Shown here: positions 20,681 through 30,688 of the stretch, in pieces | Layout: the number at the start of each line of letters is the position of its first letter | How positions within the stretch are numbered: position 1 is the stretch's first letter | Source of the DNA: Musa acuminata AAA Group | Lineage: Eukaryota > Streptophyta > Magnoliopsida > Zingiberales > Musaceae | Assembly: GCF_036884655.1 (NCBI RefSeq) | Contig: NC_088355.1 | Coordinates: 23,715,501 to 23,779,500, forward strand | Direction of reading: 5' to 3' | DNA length: 64,000 nucleotides | Program-made: the position numbers and the translations under genes | Notes under the pieces: generated by a model | What the model was told of the DNA's origin: nothing | Seen by the model: the letters and a program-made list of their open reading frames with translations, nothing else | Databases searched by the model: none

Positions 20681-23309
20681 GACGGAAGCCAGAAATAACT
20701 TCATGCAAGCCTTAAAACAGGAGGAAAGTTTTGCAAAGCAGAAGTCTCGACAGCATTGGCTTACACTAGGGGATTCCAATACTAAATTTTTCTATGCTTC
20801 AATTGCTACTCGAAGGGCTGTTAACCGTATCAGCAAATGCAGAGACAAAGATGATAATCTTATTGAGAATTTAGATGAGGTTAAAGCACACACAGAGCAA
20901 TTTTTTTATTCCTTACTCAATCAAGCTGGGAAACCTAATAACATTCATGTGGAGCCGACTAGAAAACTTGATTCGGAAGCTATTTCAATCCTCAATGCCC
21001 CAATTACAGATCACGAAATTGTATGTGTTGTCTTTAAGTCACCAAAGCACAAAAGCCCAGGTCCAGATGGATTTCCAGCTGAATTTTACCAAACTGCTTG
21101 GTCTATTATTGGAAATGATGTGATCAAAGCTTGCCAACATTTTTTCTCTTCAGGTCATATTCTTAGAGAGATGAATTGCACTTTTATTTCTTTAATTCCG
21201 AAGAATGCAGGGGCTGATTCACTAGAGAACTATCGACCCATATCATTATGCAACTTTATATACAAGATCATCTCCAAAGTATTGGCAAATAGAATGCAAA
21301 AGGTATTACACAAGATCATTAGCCCAAATCAAGCTGCTTTCATCAAAGGGAGAAGTATACATCATAACATTTTGCTTGCTAATGACTTGGTCAAAGATTT
21401 GCATTCAAAAGCAAGAGGGACAAAAATCTGCATTAAAGCTGATCTAAGGAAAGCCTTTGATTCAGTTAATAGGAAATTTATCTATAAGATGCTCCTTGAT
21501 ATGAACTTCCCACAGCAATGGATTAATTGGATTCAATCTTGCCTAGAAACTCCAAAGTTTTCGATACTCTTTAATGGCTCACCTATTGGTTTTTTTGGGA
21601 GCACGAATGGCATCCGACAAGGTGATCCACTCTCTCCGTATCTCTTTACTATTGCGATGGAAGGACTTAGCTGTATGTTGGAACACGCAGTCTTAAATGA
21701 CAGCATTAAGGTACCCAGTGCTGGTTCTGTTCATATATCACATATAACATTTGCAGATGACTTACTTATCTTTCTCCAAAATGAACCAACTTCAGTAAAG
21801 AACCTGGCTACTATTATGAATGACTTTGGTATGGTTTCTGGACTTCAGTTAAATCATGCGAAAAGTAAAGTATATATGAGCCCTTACGTTGAGGATAAGG
21901 TCTTTATTTCACAAACTTTGGGGGTTAGTGAAGGAAGCTTGCCAGTTCCTTATTTGGGTCTCCCGCTCATATCCACAGGCATTCACAAAACCCACTGTCA
22001 ACCTATCTTGCAAAAAATAAAGAATAGAATTTCTTCTTGGAAAAATAGGTTTCTATCAAAAGCAGGACGACTCGAACTCATCCGTTCGGTATTGCACTCC
22101 TACTCTATATATTGGTGTAATGCATTTCTTCTGCCTGCTGGACTTCTCCAAGATATTGAACGGTTATTAATGAACTTCTTCTGGAATGGCACAAATGATA
22201 AGGCAATGCATATGGTAAATTGGGATAGTATTTGCAAACCGAAAGATGAAGGGGGGCTAAATTTGAGAAATACTAGAGATTGGAATCAAGCATGTTTGGT
22301 ACAGCAATTGTGGGATCTTTTGCAAAACAAATGTTCCTTATGGTCACATTGGGTTTCTGCTAAGTATCTCTCAAAGGAATCAATATGGGAAATTTCAACA
22401 AGAACATACCACTCTGCAGCTTGGAAAGGAATTTTAAAGGCAAGGAATTGGCTAATCAAACACATTTCGTATGCAATCTCTTCTGGAACTAGTACTAATA
22501 TGTGGTACGATCCTTGGGTGAATGGGAAGAGTATATTTCAATTATATGGCGACAGAATACGAAAAGATCTTGGGGCTCCCAAAGATTGGAAGGCTTCCGA
22601 GTTCATCGCTAACGGTACTTGGTGTCTCCCTAATCCTATTTCTCCTGAAATGTTATCACTTTGGCCGACTATCATAGCTATTCGAATCAGGAACAACTCT
22701 TCAGATATACTTATTTGGCCTCATGACAATGGTAAATTTAGTGCCACATCCGCATGGAATCAAATTAGGCAAAGAAATAACAAGTGGGTCCCAAGCAGTT
22801 GGACATGGGATCGACCGGGATCACAAAGACACTCCTTATGTACATGGCAGGCCCTTCTCAATAAACTACCTACAATAGACAATATGAAAAGAAGAGGTAT
22901 CTATCATGTTAACCGATGCTCCCTTTGTTTGCAACAAGAAGAAACTGTTGACCACCTCTATTTTGCTTGTGATTATACAAAATGGATATGGAAGGAGATT
23001 CTCCAGCGATTTGAACTCAATAGATTGCCGTAACCAAACTTGCACCAAGAACTAGGCGACCTTATGCAATGTTTCTCAAGAAAAGGGCCTCTTACACAAC
23101 TGGCAAAGGTTATTTTCAGATGTGCTATTTGGTGGATGTGGAAGGAGAGATGTAATAGAATCTTTGAATGTCAACACACAAACAATGCTCAGCTCTTGAA
23201 AGAGATTATTAGAGACTCAAGATCCTGTATGGAGCATGAACTCAAAACCGAGCACTTCACCCGAAGAGAAAAAGATATTTTTATCAAATTTAATTTTGCT
23301 ATTAGCTAA
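20681..23309 (+). pseudogene. LINE ORF2 lacking endonuclease, one nonsense change
   Basis: An open frame of 776 codons from Met 20703 includes complete RT motifs ([41 protein letters not shown]) and most of zf-RVT. A single C-to-T change turns CAA into TAA at 23031-23033; the same frame then continues to the normal end at 23309. The endonuclease is lost by 5' truncation. Confidence 0.88.
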
Positions 23310-23344
23310 AGATCTTGGGAATGATGCCAAATAATGTACCCACA

Positions 23345-23382
23345 GATAGTTATAGTCTACAGCATGTGTAGTCATAACTATC
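23345..23382 (+). other. LINE 3' UTR stem-loop (representative copy)
   Basis: GATAGTTAT pairs with ATAACTATC and CTACA with TGTAG, enclosing loop GCATG, with a small internal loop (AGT/TC). The same structure recurs in the other LINE copies that retain this region, about 100 bp before the poly-A. In the diverged copies at 50390 and 55335 the short stem and loop position remain while flanking bases change. It is a candidate recognition element for the LINE RT. Confidence 0.65.
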
Positions 23383-23491
23383 GCATTAGCACTCTATGAG
23401 TTACTTGGCTTTGTCTATGACTTGTATAGATAAAGCTATTTGTAGAAACTTTACACATAATGAATTTTACTTTTACTTACCAAAAAAAAAA

Positions 23492-23880
23492 GATTGATGT
23501 ATCTTGTAAATATTTGAAATGTACCTCTTATGTCAGGATTTTGGAAATGTTAAGTCTAAACTGGGTACTGATATAAACATGTAGTACATGTTGGTTTTGT
23601 GATTGCATTAATTACCGCGCTTATGGATTTGTGATATAGTTATGGTTTAGTTAAGTTGCTTTTGGATTTTAAAGAATCATCTAGTGACATGATGTATGAT
23701 TATAAACTGCACAGGTTTTGTGAATTGTGGATTGTAGAGGTGAAGGACTTGAATATTTTTCTTAGTGACCTCAAATGTATGATAGGATCCTGGATTGTTT
23801 GTTGAATTATAATTTTATCAATCTTGAGTTAGGTTCACACCTCCTGAATGGAAATTAAATTCAGTGTGGGGGGCGTGACA
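23492..23880 (+). repeat. divergent LTR 3' end (chromovirus-type, opposite orientation)
   Basis: The reverse complement resembles the first 400 bp of the 12425 LTR (aacaatccaggatcc, then aaaacctgtgcagtttataa) and the stretch ends gtggggggcgtgaca at 23880. It is therefore the 3' end of a related LTR in plus orientation. No primer-binding site follows, so the element is a fragment or solo LTR cut at its left by LINE copy 5. Confidence 0.72.
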
Positions 23881-23901
23881 ATGGTGAGTAACATAAAGAG
23901 T

Positions 23902-24629
23902 TTACAATAACAATAGGTGATTGTGTTCACATACAAGCTCACTCAGGAGGTAGAAAATTAAAGTGCCTAAATAAAGAGTCAAATTGTCAATGAATTTGCT
24001 GCAACTCAGATAGGATTTGATCTTTTCGATGTTCAAGCCGTTCTTGTCTTTGTTCAAATCGGTCCATCCGAATCCTAATATCTTCGACAGATGATGCAGT
24101 AGCTTGCTCAAATGAATGTGTTTCCTTAAAGGGACAGATCGGAGGAGATTGGGTACCCCTAAAGACTGGTGTTTCCGGTTCCGGTTCAGGTTGGTTCTTC
24201 TAGGCATTCTAACTCGGTTACCGTTTCTATAAACACATCTTAATCGGTGAAGTAGATTTTTATTTATTATGTGAAACCTATATACTTTTATTACTTCTTC
24301 TTCCGGTGGTATTGGAATATCGTATGCTTTCAGTATTCTAGTGATTATACCAACATATGGAAGCATCATGTCTTTCTTAGATAGTTCTAACATGTTTTGT
24401 TGGATAAGATAACCAAGACAGATGTCATGTCCTTTCATGATCCAATACATAGTTCCTAATTCTATTTGGCTTACTTCATCATTATGGTATTGTTTAGGGA
24501 GAATGATGCTAGTTAGGATATGATGAAGTACCTTAGTGTTTAGTGGTAGTAGATGTTCACAACTTTTAGGAACAAATGCTAAGTTGGGATTGGCGAAAAT
24601 TGTTCCTAAGGCTTCAATATATGTTGTCC
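23902..24629 (-). pseudogene. plant-transposon-type domain protein, C-terminal part
   Basis: On the minus strand an open frame enters from 24629 (IFANPNLAFVPKSCEHLLP, then VLHHILTSIILP, ELGTMYWIMKGHDICLGYLI, LPYVGIITRILKAYDIPIP). The pattern resembles the uncharacterised 'putative plant transposon protein' domain common in plant genomes; this is family resemblance from memory. Near 24200 a one-base frameshift seems to have occurred: the other frame gives a coil-like tail (RIRMDRFEQRQERLEHRKDQ) ending at 23987. Its upstream half is at 30322-30497, beyond an LTR element. Confidence 0.6.
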
Positions 24630-25058
24630 TATTAGGACTCTAACTAGGAGAGTCCTAATTAAGAGGGACATTCTGTTATGACTCTAGCTAGGAGAGTCCT
24701 AATAGAGAGGGACATTCTGTTAGGACTCTAACTAAGAGAGTCCTAATTGAAAGGGACATTCTATTATTAGGATTTTCTTAGAGAAGAATTAGGAGTTGTA
24801 CGGGAATAGGAGTCTTGAGTAGGAGTCATATTAGGAGTTGGTTAGAAGTAAGAGTCTTAAGTAGGAGTCCTATTAGGAATTAGGGTTTAGAAGCCCTATA
24901 AATAGCCATGTATTCCTTCTCTTTTTATAAGCAATAGATGAATCTTTTCTGCAGCCTTTGAGCAGCAACTTGGAGGGAGGAACCCCTATAGAGTTCCAAG
25001 GAGGCCGATCCCCTAAAGAGATCAACCCCAAGTTTAGAATTCTGCAAGGGTTCTAACA
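24630..25058 (+). repeat. 5' LTR of chromovirus G1
   Basis: Begins tattaggactctaactagg (TG changed to TA) and ends gggttctaaca. The first ~137 bp is a threefold tandem repeat of a 45-48 bp unit that itself starts like the LTR. A candidate promoter box cctataaatagcc occurs at about 24895-24907, as in the 3' LTR. Confidence 0.92.
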
Positions 25059-25060
25059 CC

Positions 25061-25072
25061 TGGTATCAGAGC
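25061..25072 (+). promoter_or_regulatory. primer-binding site of G1 (tRNA-iMet)
   Basis: TGGTATCAGAGC lies two bases after the LTR end, complementary to the initiator tRNA-Met 3' end. The 25073-25656 stretch that follows is the untranslated leader; I see no gene in it. Confidence 0.92.
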
Positions 25073-25656
25073 AGCGTTCTTGGCATCTCGCTGCCCTTCT
25101 ACAACCATCCATCAACCCTCCACAACCATCCAAAGCAATTCCCACAATTGCTTAAAAGATCGTCGTCGAATTCCACCATCATCTCCACCACCACAGATCA
25201 TCCTTTGATCTCCCCGTGAATTGCAACAGGTTCTGGTTTCCTATCTTATTGCTGCTGCAATTTATTTATCCCTATCCAAAAATCTAAAAAATAAAATAAA
25301 ATAAAATTTCGTTCGTATATTGCTGCAAATTTTCATCGTAAGTTGCTGAAATTTTTGGACGAGAATTCTGCTATCGCAACTTACACCAATTTTCTTGCTG
25401 TTACTGCCAAAATTTTCTTGATGGACATCCTTGCTATCATGTAAACTGAGATATTACTGTCAACTCTCTCCTCAAATCTCTCAAATTTTTTGTGGAGATT
25501 TCGTTGAGAAACTGCTGTTTCTTCGACGATAATTCTGCTCTGATAAGACAACACAATTCTGCAGCAAACTTTCATTGATTTCTATCAAACCTATACATGC
25601 CTTTAACCCATCAACAAAAGAGAGATCTTAACATCACAGATTTGGAGTCATATACT

Positions 25657-26440
25657 ATGGCATCTGAGGAGGCAATCAATGCTAAATTGCATTTGAGGCA
25701 CGAATGGAGGATAAGATTCGGACTCTCCTTACCGAATTCAGTTTGGGCCGACCACTAAGCCCGAAGAAATCACATCAAGGAGAGAGCTCTAACCAATCAC
25801 ATCATGCCCAAAGAGATGACTTCCAAGAAAGGGGAGGCTCTATGACCGACCCCAACTATTCGCGCATGAGAGTGGACTTCCCTAGATGGGAAATTGCAAC
25901 TATACATCTTGAAGGGGATGTCATACAATGGTTTGACTAGTTTGAACATACTTATGGAGCCCTTTCATGGCGACAATTCAAAGAAGGACTACTGATCCTA
26001 TTCGGACCAACTTATTACGAGAACATTGACGGACAACTAGCAAAGATCCGACAAACCTCCACTGTTCAGGAGTACCAAACTAGGTTTGAAAGGTTATCTA
26101 ATCAAACTCATGATTGGTTTGAAAAATAGTTATTGGGGACTTTTATTGAGGGCCTAAAGCGGGAGATCCGGGGAGAAGTTAAGGCGCGACAACCATACAC
26201 GCTTATGGCAGCCATCTCTTTTGCACGACTTCAAGGGGAGCGATTGAACCATGAAGCCCGAAGGACTAGGATCACTCCACGACCTACAATACTAAAGCCC
26301 TCAGCCCCCCTTCTATCAACCGAGTTCCTGCACCGAAAAGGTTAACAAGAGAAGAACTTCGGGAGCGATCTACGAAGGGGTTATGTTGGCATTGCGACGA
26401 GCCGTGGAGCCGCGAGCATCGCTGTAAAAAAGGTAGACTT
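25657..26440 (+). pseudogene. G1 gag
   Basis: Starts ATGGCATCTGAGGAG at the position matching gag of the second copy (62666). An early frameshift, a TAG at about 25938 and another stop near 26129 break the frame. Compared with the second copy, 84 bp (28 codons, in frame) are missing after DFPRWE, removing the WISHAERYF block. The zinc-knuckle-like CWHCDEPWSREHRC is at about 26386-26427. Confidence 0.88.
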
Positions 26441-26443
26441 CTT

Positions 26444-26782
26444 ATGATTGAACCAGTAGAAGAAGAGGTCATTGAACATCTAGAAGAGAGCCTTGAACAT
26501 GAAGAAGAAGATATGGAAGAAGAGCCACAGCCGACCGACATTACGGTACACGCACTAGCCGGCTACTCAAATCCGCAAACGATGAAAGTTAGAGGCCTTC
26601 TCAAACAACAGCCAATCATTGTTCTCATCGACATGGGTAGCACTAATAACTTCCTGAATAGTATGGTTGCTGCTTGGATGGCACTGCATATTGAAGGTTG
26701 CAGCAAGTTCGATGTAAAAGTTGCCGACGACAGAATCCTAAAGTGCGACCAAAGATGCCCGCAGGTGAAACTATTACTGTAA
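26444..26782 (+). pseudogene. G1 aspartic protease region
   Basis: An acidic linker (EEEVIEHLEESLEHEEEDME) precedes VLIDMGSTNNFLN, where the retropepsin site should read DTGS; here it is DMGS, a change next to the catalytic Asp. The frame ends at TAA 26780-26782, inside the protease. Confidence 0.87.
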
Positions 26783-27082
26783 GACCAAGAAATTATCACC
26801 GATTTCTTCCTCCTACCAATCGATGACTATGAGGCAGTGCTTGGTATAGAATAGCTGACTACACTAGGTGATGTCTCTTGGAACTTTTCTAAATTAATTA
26901 TGAAATTCTACTGGAAGGGCAAACAGATCATCCTACGCGGGAAGCGCGAAAGCAACGTTACCACTGTTTCGACCCAACGAATGGAGAAAGTTTTACATAA
27001 GGTAAATGGTGCCTTTTTGATGCACCTCCAGCAGCAACCAGAGGGGAAGAAAATATAATTTGAAGATCAAAATCTTGCCCAA

Positions 27083-27844
27083 TTGCTTGCTAAATTTTTC
27101 GACATATTTGCTGAACCGCGTGGTCTTCCACCTTCTCGGCAACATGACCATCGAATTCCAATCCTTCCGGGCAAGCCACTAGCGAACACTCGACCATACC
27201 GATATCCTCACCTCCAGAAAGATGAAATTGAAAAGATCGTAGAGCAGATGCTTGAAACAGGGGTGATTCGACCAAGTTGCAGCCCCTATTCCTCACCGGT
27301 GCTACTTGTACGCAAGAAGGACGGAACTTGGCGGATGTGCATCGACTACCGAGCTTTAAATGGCATCACCGTCAAGGACAAATACCCAATACCAGTGGTG
27401 GATGAACTTCTTGATGAATTGAAAGGAGCTCAATTCTTCACGAAGTTGGACCTCCGATCCGGTTACCACCAAATTCGGGTATGTGACGATGACATTCCAA
27501 AAACTGCATTTCGCACACATGATGGCCATTATGAATTCTTGGTAATGCCTTTTGGACTCACTAATGCTCCTTCAACCTTTCAAAGTCTCATGAATGATAT
27601 ATTTCAGAGCTTTCTTCGTAAATTTGTGCTGGTATTTTTCGATGATATTCTCGTTTACAGCCCTTCTCTTGAGACTCACTTTCAGCATTTACGGAATGTT
27701 TTAATGATCCTTCGGGAGAATACTCTTTTTGTTAAGCAACCAAAGTGCAGCTTTCTCCAGCAAAAAGTAGAGTACCTTGGGCATATAATATCAGAAGAAG
27801 GAGTGGCGGTAGACCCAACAAAAATTGATGCAATGCAAGGCTAG
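27083..27844 (+). pseudogene. G1 reverse transcriptase
   Basis: Contains the gypsy RT blocks [44 protein letters not shown] (catalytic Asp), [15 protein letters not shown] and [10 protein letters not shown], the catalytic Asp pair intact. The frame closes at a TAG (27842-27844) replacing the Trp codon that normally follows 'MQ.' in the RT-RNase H connection. RT domain is complete but cut off from upstream and downstream domains. Confidence 0.9.
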
Positions 27845-27859
27845 CCGAAACCTACAAAC

Positions 27860-28288
27860 GTGAAATTTCTGCGGGGGTTCATTGGACTAACGGGCTACTA
27901 CCGAAAATTTGTTAAGGACTATGGGAAGATCAGTGCACCACTCACTTCTTTACTGAAAAAAGATGCTTTCCAATGGTCGGACAAAGCCTCTGCTGCCTTC
28001 GACAAACTTAAAGTAGCCATGACAACGATGCCGGTGCTTGCGCTACCAGATTTCAATAGACCCTTCATCAATGAGGCCGACGCATCTGGAGTCGGAATTG
28101 GAGACGTTCTCATGCAAAATGGTCGACCACTCGCATACACTAGCAAGGCATTATCTCCCTCCCATCAAAATATGTCAGTATATGATAAGGAGATGCTTGC
28201 CATTGTACACGCAGTAACGAGGTGGAGACCCTACCTGATCGGCCGACGATTTCAAGTACTTTTTGGAGCAAAAGATATCATCCCCTGA
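27860..28288 (+). pseudogene. G1 RNase H
   Basis: Begins FLRGFIGLTGYYRKFVKDYG, then WSDKASAAFDKLK, and the RNase H region with NEADASGVGIGDVLMQNGRP (usual T/C-DAS) and YDKEMLAIVHAVTRWRPYL. A frameshift at about 28270 moves translation into the frame used by 28263-28649 (QKWVTKLLGFDYEIVYKKGK, ADALSR). Confidence 0.88.
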
Positions 28289-29660
28289 GCAGCAAAAATG
28301 GGTAACCAAACTTCTTGGATTTGATTATGAAATTGTTTACAAAAAGGGGAAAGAAAACGTTGTTGCAGATGCACTCTCACGGCTACCTGAACAAGCTAAG
28401 GTTTCAGCTATCTCCCTTCCTACCACCGGTCTCCTCGAGGACATTAGGGAAGAATGGAAGAAGGATCCAGAGATCAGCAAGATCATAAAAAAATTGGAGG
28501 AGGATCCAAGTGCCATAGCCCACTACACCTGGGATTCGAGGGATTTACGCTACAAAGGTCGCATTGTGCTTATACCTGACTCCCTTGCATCGCAATCATC
28601 TTGCATGAAATGCACTCTATACCTTCACCAGGGCACTCTGGATTCCTAAGAACCTACAAAAGAGTGAAGCAAAATTTTTATTGGAGAGGGATGAAAAAAA
28701 TTATTGCTGAATATGTGGCACAATGTGATATATGTCAACAGCTCAAGGGTTAAACTGTGGCAAATCCAGGGAAGCTACAACCACTACCCATACCAAACTC
28801 AGTGTGGACTGACATCTCCATGGACTTCATTGAAAGGCTGCCATCTTCCAAAGGTAAAAGCATGATTCTCGTGGTGGTTGATCGACTTACGAAATATGCT
28901 CATTTTTGTGCTGTGAGAAATCCCTACACTGCTGCTAGTAATGCCCAGATTTTCATAGAAAATTTTGTTAAACTGCATGGGATGCCAAGGTCCATCGTAA
29001 GTGATCGTGACAGGATCTTCACTAGTAAATTTTGGACCGAGTTATTTCAGTTACAAGGCACCAAACTCAAGATGAGCACAACGTATCATCCACAAACTAA
29101 CGGCCAAACAGAGGTGGTAAATAGGTGCTTAGAGACGTACCTCCGGTGTTTCGCTAGCGACCGACCAAAAGAGTGGGCGAAATGACTTCCCTATGCCGAA
29201 TGGTGGTATAATACTACATATCATTCATCTACAAAATGTGCCCCTTATGAAGCATTGTATGGTCAACCAGCACTTGTGATTCCAAAGTATGTAATTGGCT
29301 CGGCCAAGGTAGATCAGGTTGACCAAGAATTGATTGATAGGGACAAACTCTTACAATTGTTAAAAGATAATCTCTCTACCGCTCAAGCTAGAATGAAGCA
29401 GCAAGCCGACACACGACGAAGTGAAAGAGAATTTTCCATGGGAGATTGGGTTTATCTTCGCCTACAACCATACAAGCAACTCTCTATCAACACTCAGAGC
29501 CTCCATGAAGCTATCCCCACGTTTTTATGGGCCCTATCAGATCACAGAGCGTATTGGAGCCGTGGCGTACAGACTTAAATTACTTGAGGATGCCAAAATT
29601 CACCCTGTCTTCCACGTATCGTGCTTAAAGCCCAAGTTGGGAGAACATGAGTCACCCTAG
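28263..29660 (+). pseudogene. G1 integrase with flanking RNase H end
   Basis: Pieces in different frames: 28263-28649 (end of RNase H, ADALSRLPE, then linker), 28757-29185 (integrase core: MDFIERLP with first Asp, [13 protein letters not shown] with second, [14 protein letters not shown] with Glu), 29255-29578 and 29421-29660 (C-terminal core, then HPVFHVSCLKPKLG). The HHCC finger lies in the broken stretch near 28620-28750. At least three frame breaks. Confidence 0.88.
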
Positions 29661-29864
29661 ATCCAACTGTCCAACACAACTGAGGATGGAGTTATTCAAG
29701 CCCAACCACAGGCCATCCTCGATCGCAGGATCCTGATGCGTCGCCGACATCCCTCTACTGAAGTACTAGTGCATTGGAATAATCTACCACTTGAAGACGC
29801 CACATGGGAACCATATGAGGAGCTGAAGACCCGGTTCCCTGAGTTCATGGAATCTCAGCCTTGA
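29661..29864 (+). pseudogene. G1 integrase C-terminal chromodomain
   Basis: After a TAG at 29659 the frame continues with AILDRRILMRRRHPSTEVLV, HWNNLPLEDATWEPYEELKT and RFPEF, ending TGA at 29862-29864. This is a chromodomain of the kind that steers chromovirus integration toward modified chromatin. It places the element among chromoviruses. Confidence 0.85.
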
Positions 29865-29879
29865 GGACAAGGCTGATTT

Positions 29880-29893
29880 GAAGTGGGCGGGTC
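29880..29893 (+). promoter_or_regulatory. polypurine tract of G1
   Basis: The purine-rich gaagtgggcgggtc lies just before the 3' LTR start, where plus-strand DNA synthesis would be primed. Confidence 0.75.
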
Positions 29894-30321
29894 TGTTAGG
29901 ACTCTAGCTAGGAGAGTCCTAATTAAGAGGGACATTCTATTATGACTCTAGCTAGGAGAGTCCTAATAGAGAGGGACACTCTGTTAGGACTCTAACTAGG
30001 AGAGTCCTAATTGAAAGGGACATTTGTTAGGAGGTTTTTCTTAGAGAAGAATTAGGAGTTGTAAGGGAATAGGAGTCTTGAGTAGGAGTCATATTAGGAG
30101 TTGGTTAGAAGTAAGAGTCTTAAGTAGGAGTCATATTAGGAGTTAGGGTTTAGAAGCCCTATAAATAGCCATGTATTCCTTCTCTTTTTATAAGTAATAG
30201 ATGAATATTTTCTGCAGCCTTTGAGCAGCAACTTAGAGGGAGGAACCCCTATAGAGTTCCAAGGAGGTCGATCCCCTAAAGAGATCAACCCCAAGTTTAG
30301 AATTCTGCAAGGGTTCTAACA
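29894..30321 (+). repeat. 3' LTR of chromovirus G1
   Basis: 428 bp, TGTTAGGACTC...GGGTTCTAACA, with the same threefold 5' tandem repeat as the 5' LTR. The two LTRs differ at scattered positions plus a small indel near the end of the repeats, so insertion is old enough to have accumulated changes. Confidence 0.92.
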
Positions 30322-30497
30322 TGTCCCAACAGTTTCATCATCCCATGATCCTCTAAAATAAAGTCCTCTATTTTTTAGGGGAATGCCTATCATGTCGCGA
30401 ATGAATTTATCCGTAATGGAGATGTGTTGTCCTAAGAGATAGGTAGACATTCGTTCTTCTTCATCTACTTGTATATTGTTGTAAAACAGTCTAACAA
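30322..30497 (-). pseudogene. plant-transposon-type domain protein, upstream part
   Basis: The minus strand encodes LVRLFYNNIQVDEEERMSTY, then LLGQHISITDKFIRDMIGIP and GLYFRGSWDDETVG. The frame leads exactly into the 24629-23902 frame when the chromovirus and one copy of its target duplication are disregarded. The 5' end is cut at 30497 by LINE copy 6. Function unknown; resemblance to the plant transposon-associated domain is from family pattern only. Confidence 0.6.
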
Positions 30498-30688
30498 GTC
30501 TTTTTTTTTTTTTTTTTGTAAGTAAAAGTAAGATTCATTATGTGTAAAGTTTCTACAAATAGCTTTATCTATACAAGTCATAGACAAAGCCAAGTAACTC
30601 ATAGAGTGCTAATGCGATAGTTATGACTACACATGCTGTAGACTATAACTATCTGTGGGTACATTATTTGGCTTCATTCCCAAGATCT

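Larger units (their letters stand above)
20681..23491 (+). mobile_element. LINE copy 5, 5'-truncated, tandem to copy 4
   Basis: It begins directly after the poly-A of copy 4 at gagacggaagccagaaataa (inside ORF2, upstream of RT) and ends in tail plus A10 near 23491. Nearly identical to copy 3 over its length. Confidence 0.9.
24630..30321 (+). mobile_element. complete Ty3/gypsy chromovirus (G1), inactive
   Basis: Two LTRs of 429 and 428 bp, primer-binding site, gag, protease, RT, RNase H, integrase and a C-terminal chromodomain occur in this order. The 5-bp target duplication TGTCC flanks it at 24625-24629 and 30322-30326. The chromodomain and the CX2CX7HXC gag knuckle suggest a Reina-like chromovirus. 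Several stops and frameshifts make it non-autonomous. It splits a pre-existing minus-strand ORF. Confidence 0.93.

Noticed and set aside
14490..23491. Twin-priming explanation for the head-to-head LINEs
   Set aside because: Both arms carry their own 3' UTR and poly-A, whereas twin priming inverts only a 5' segment.
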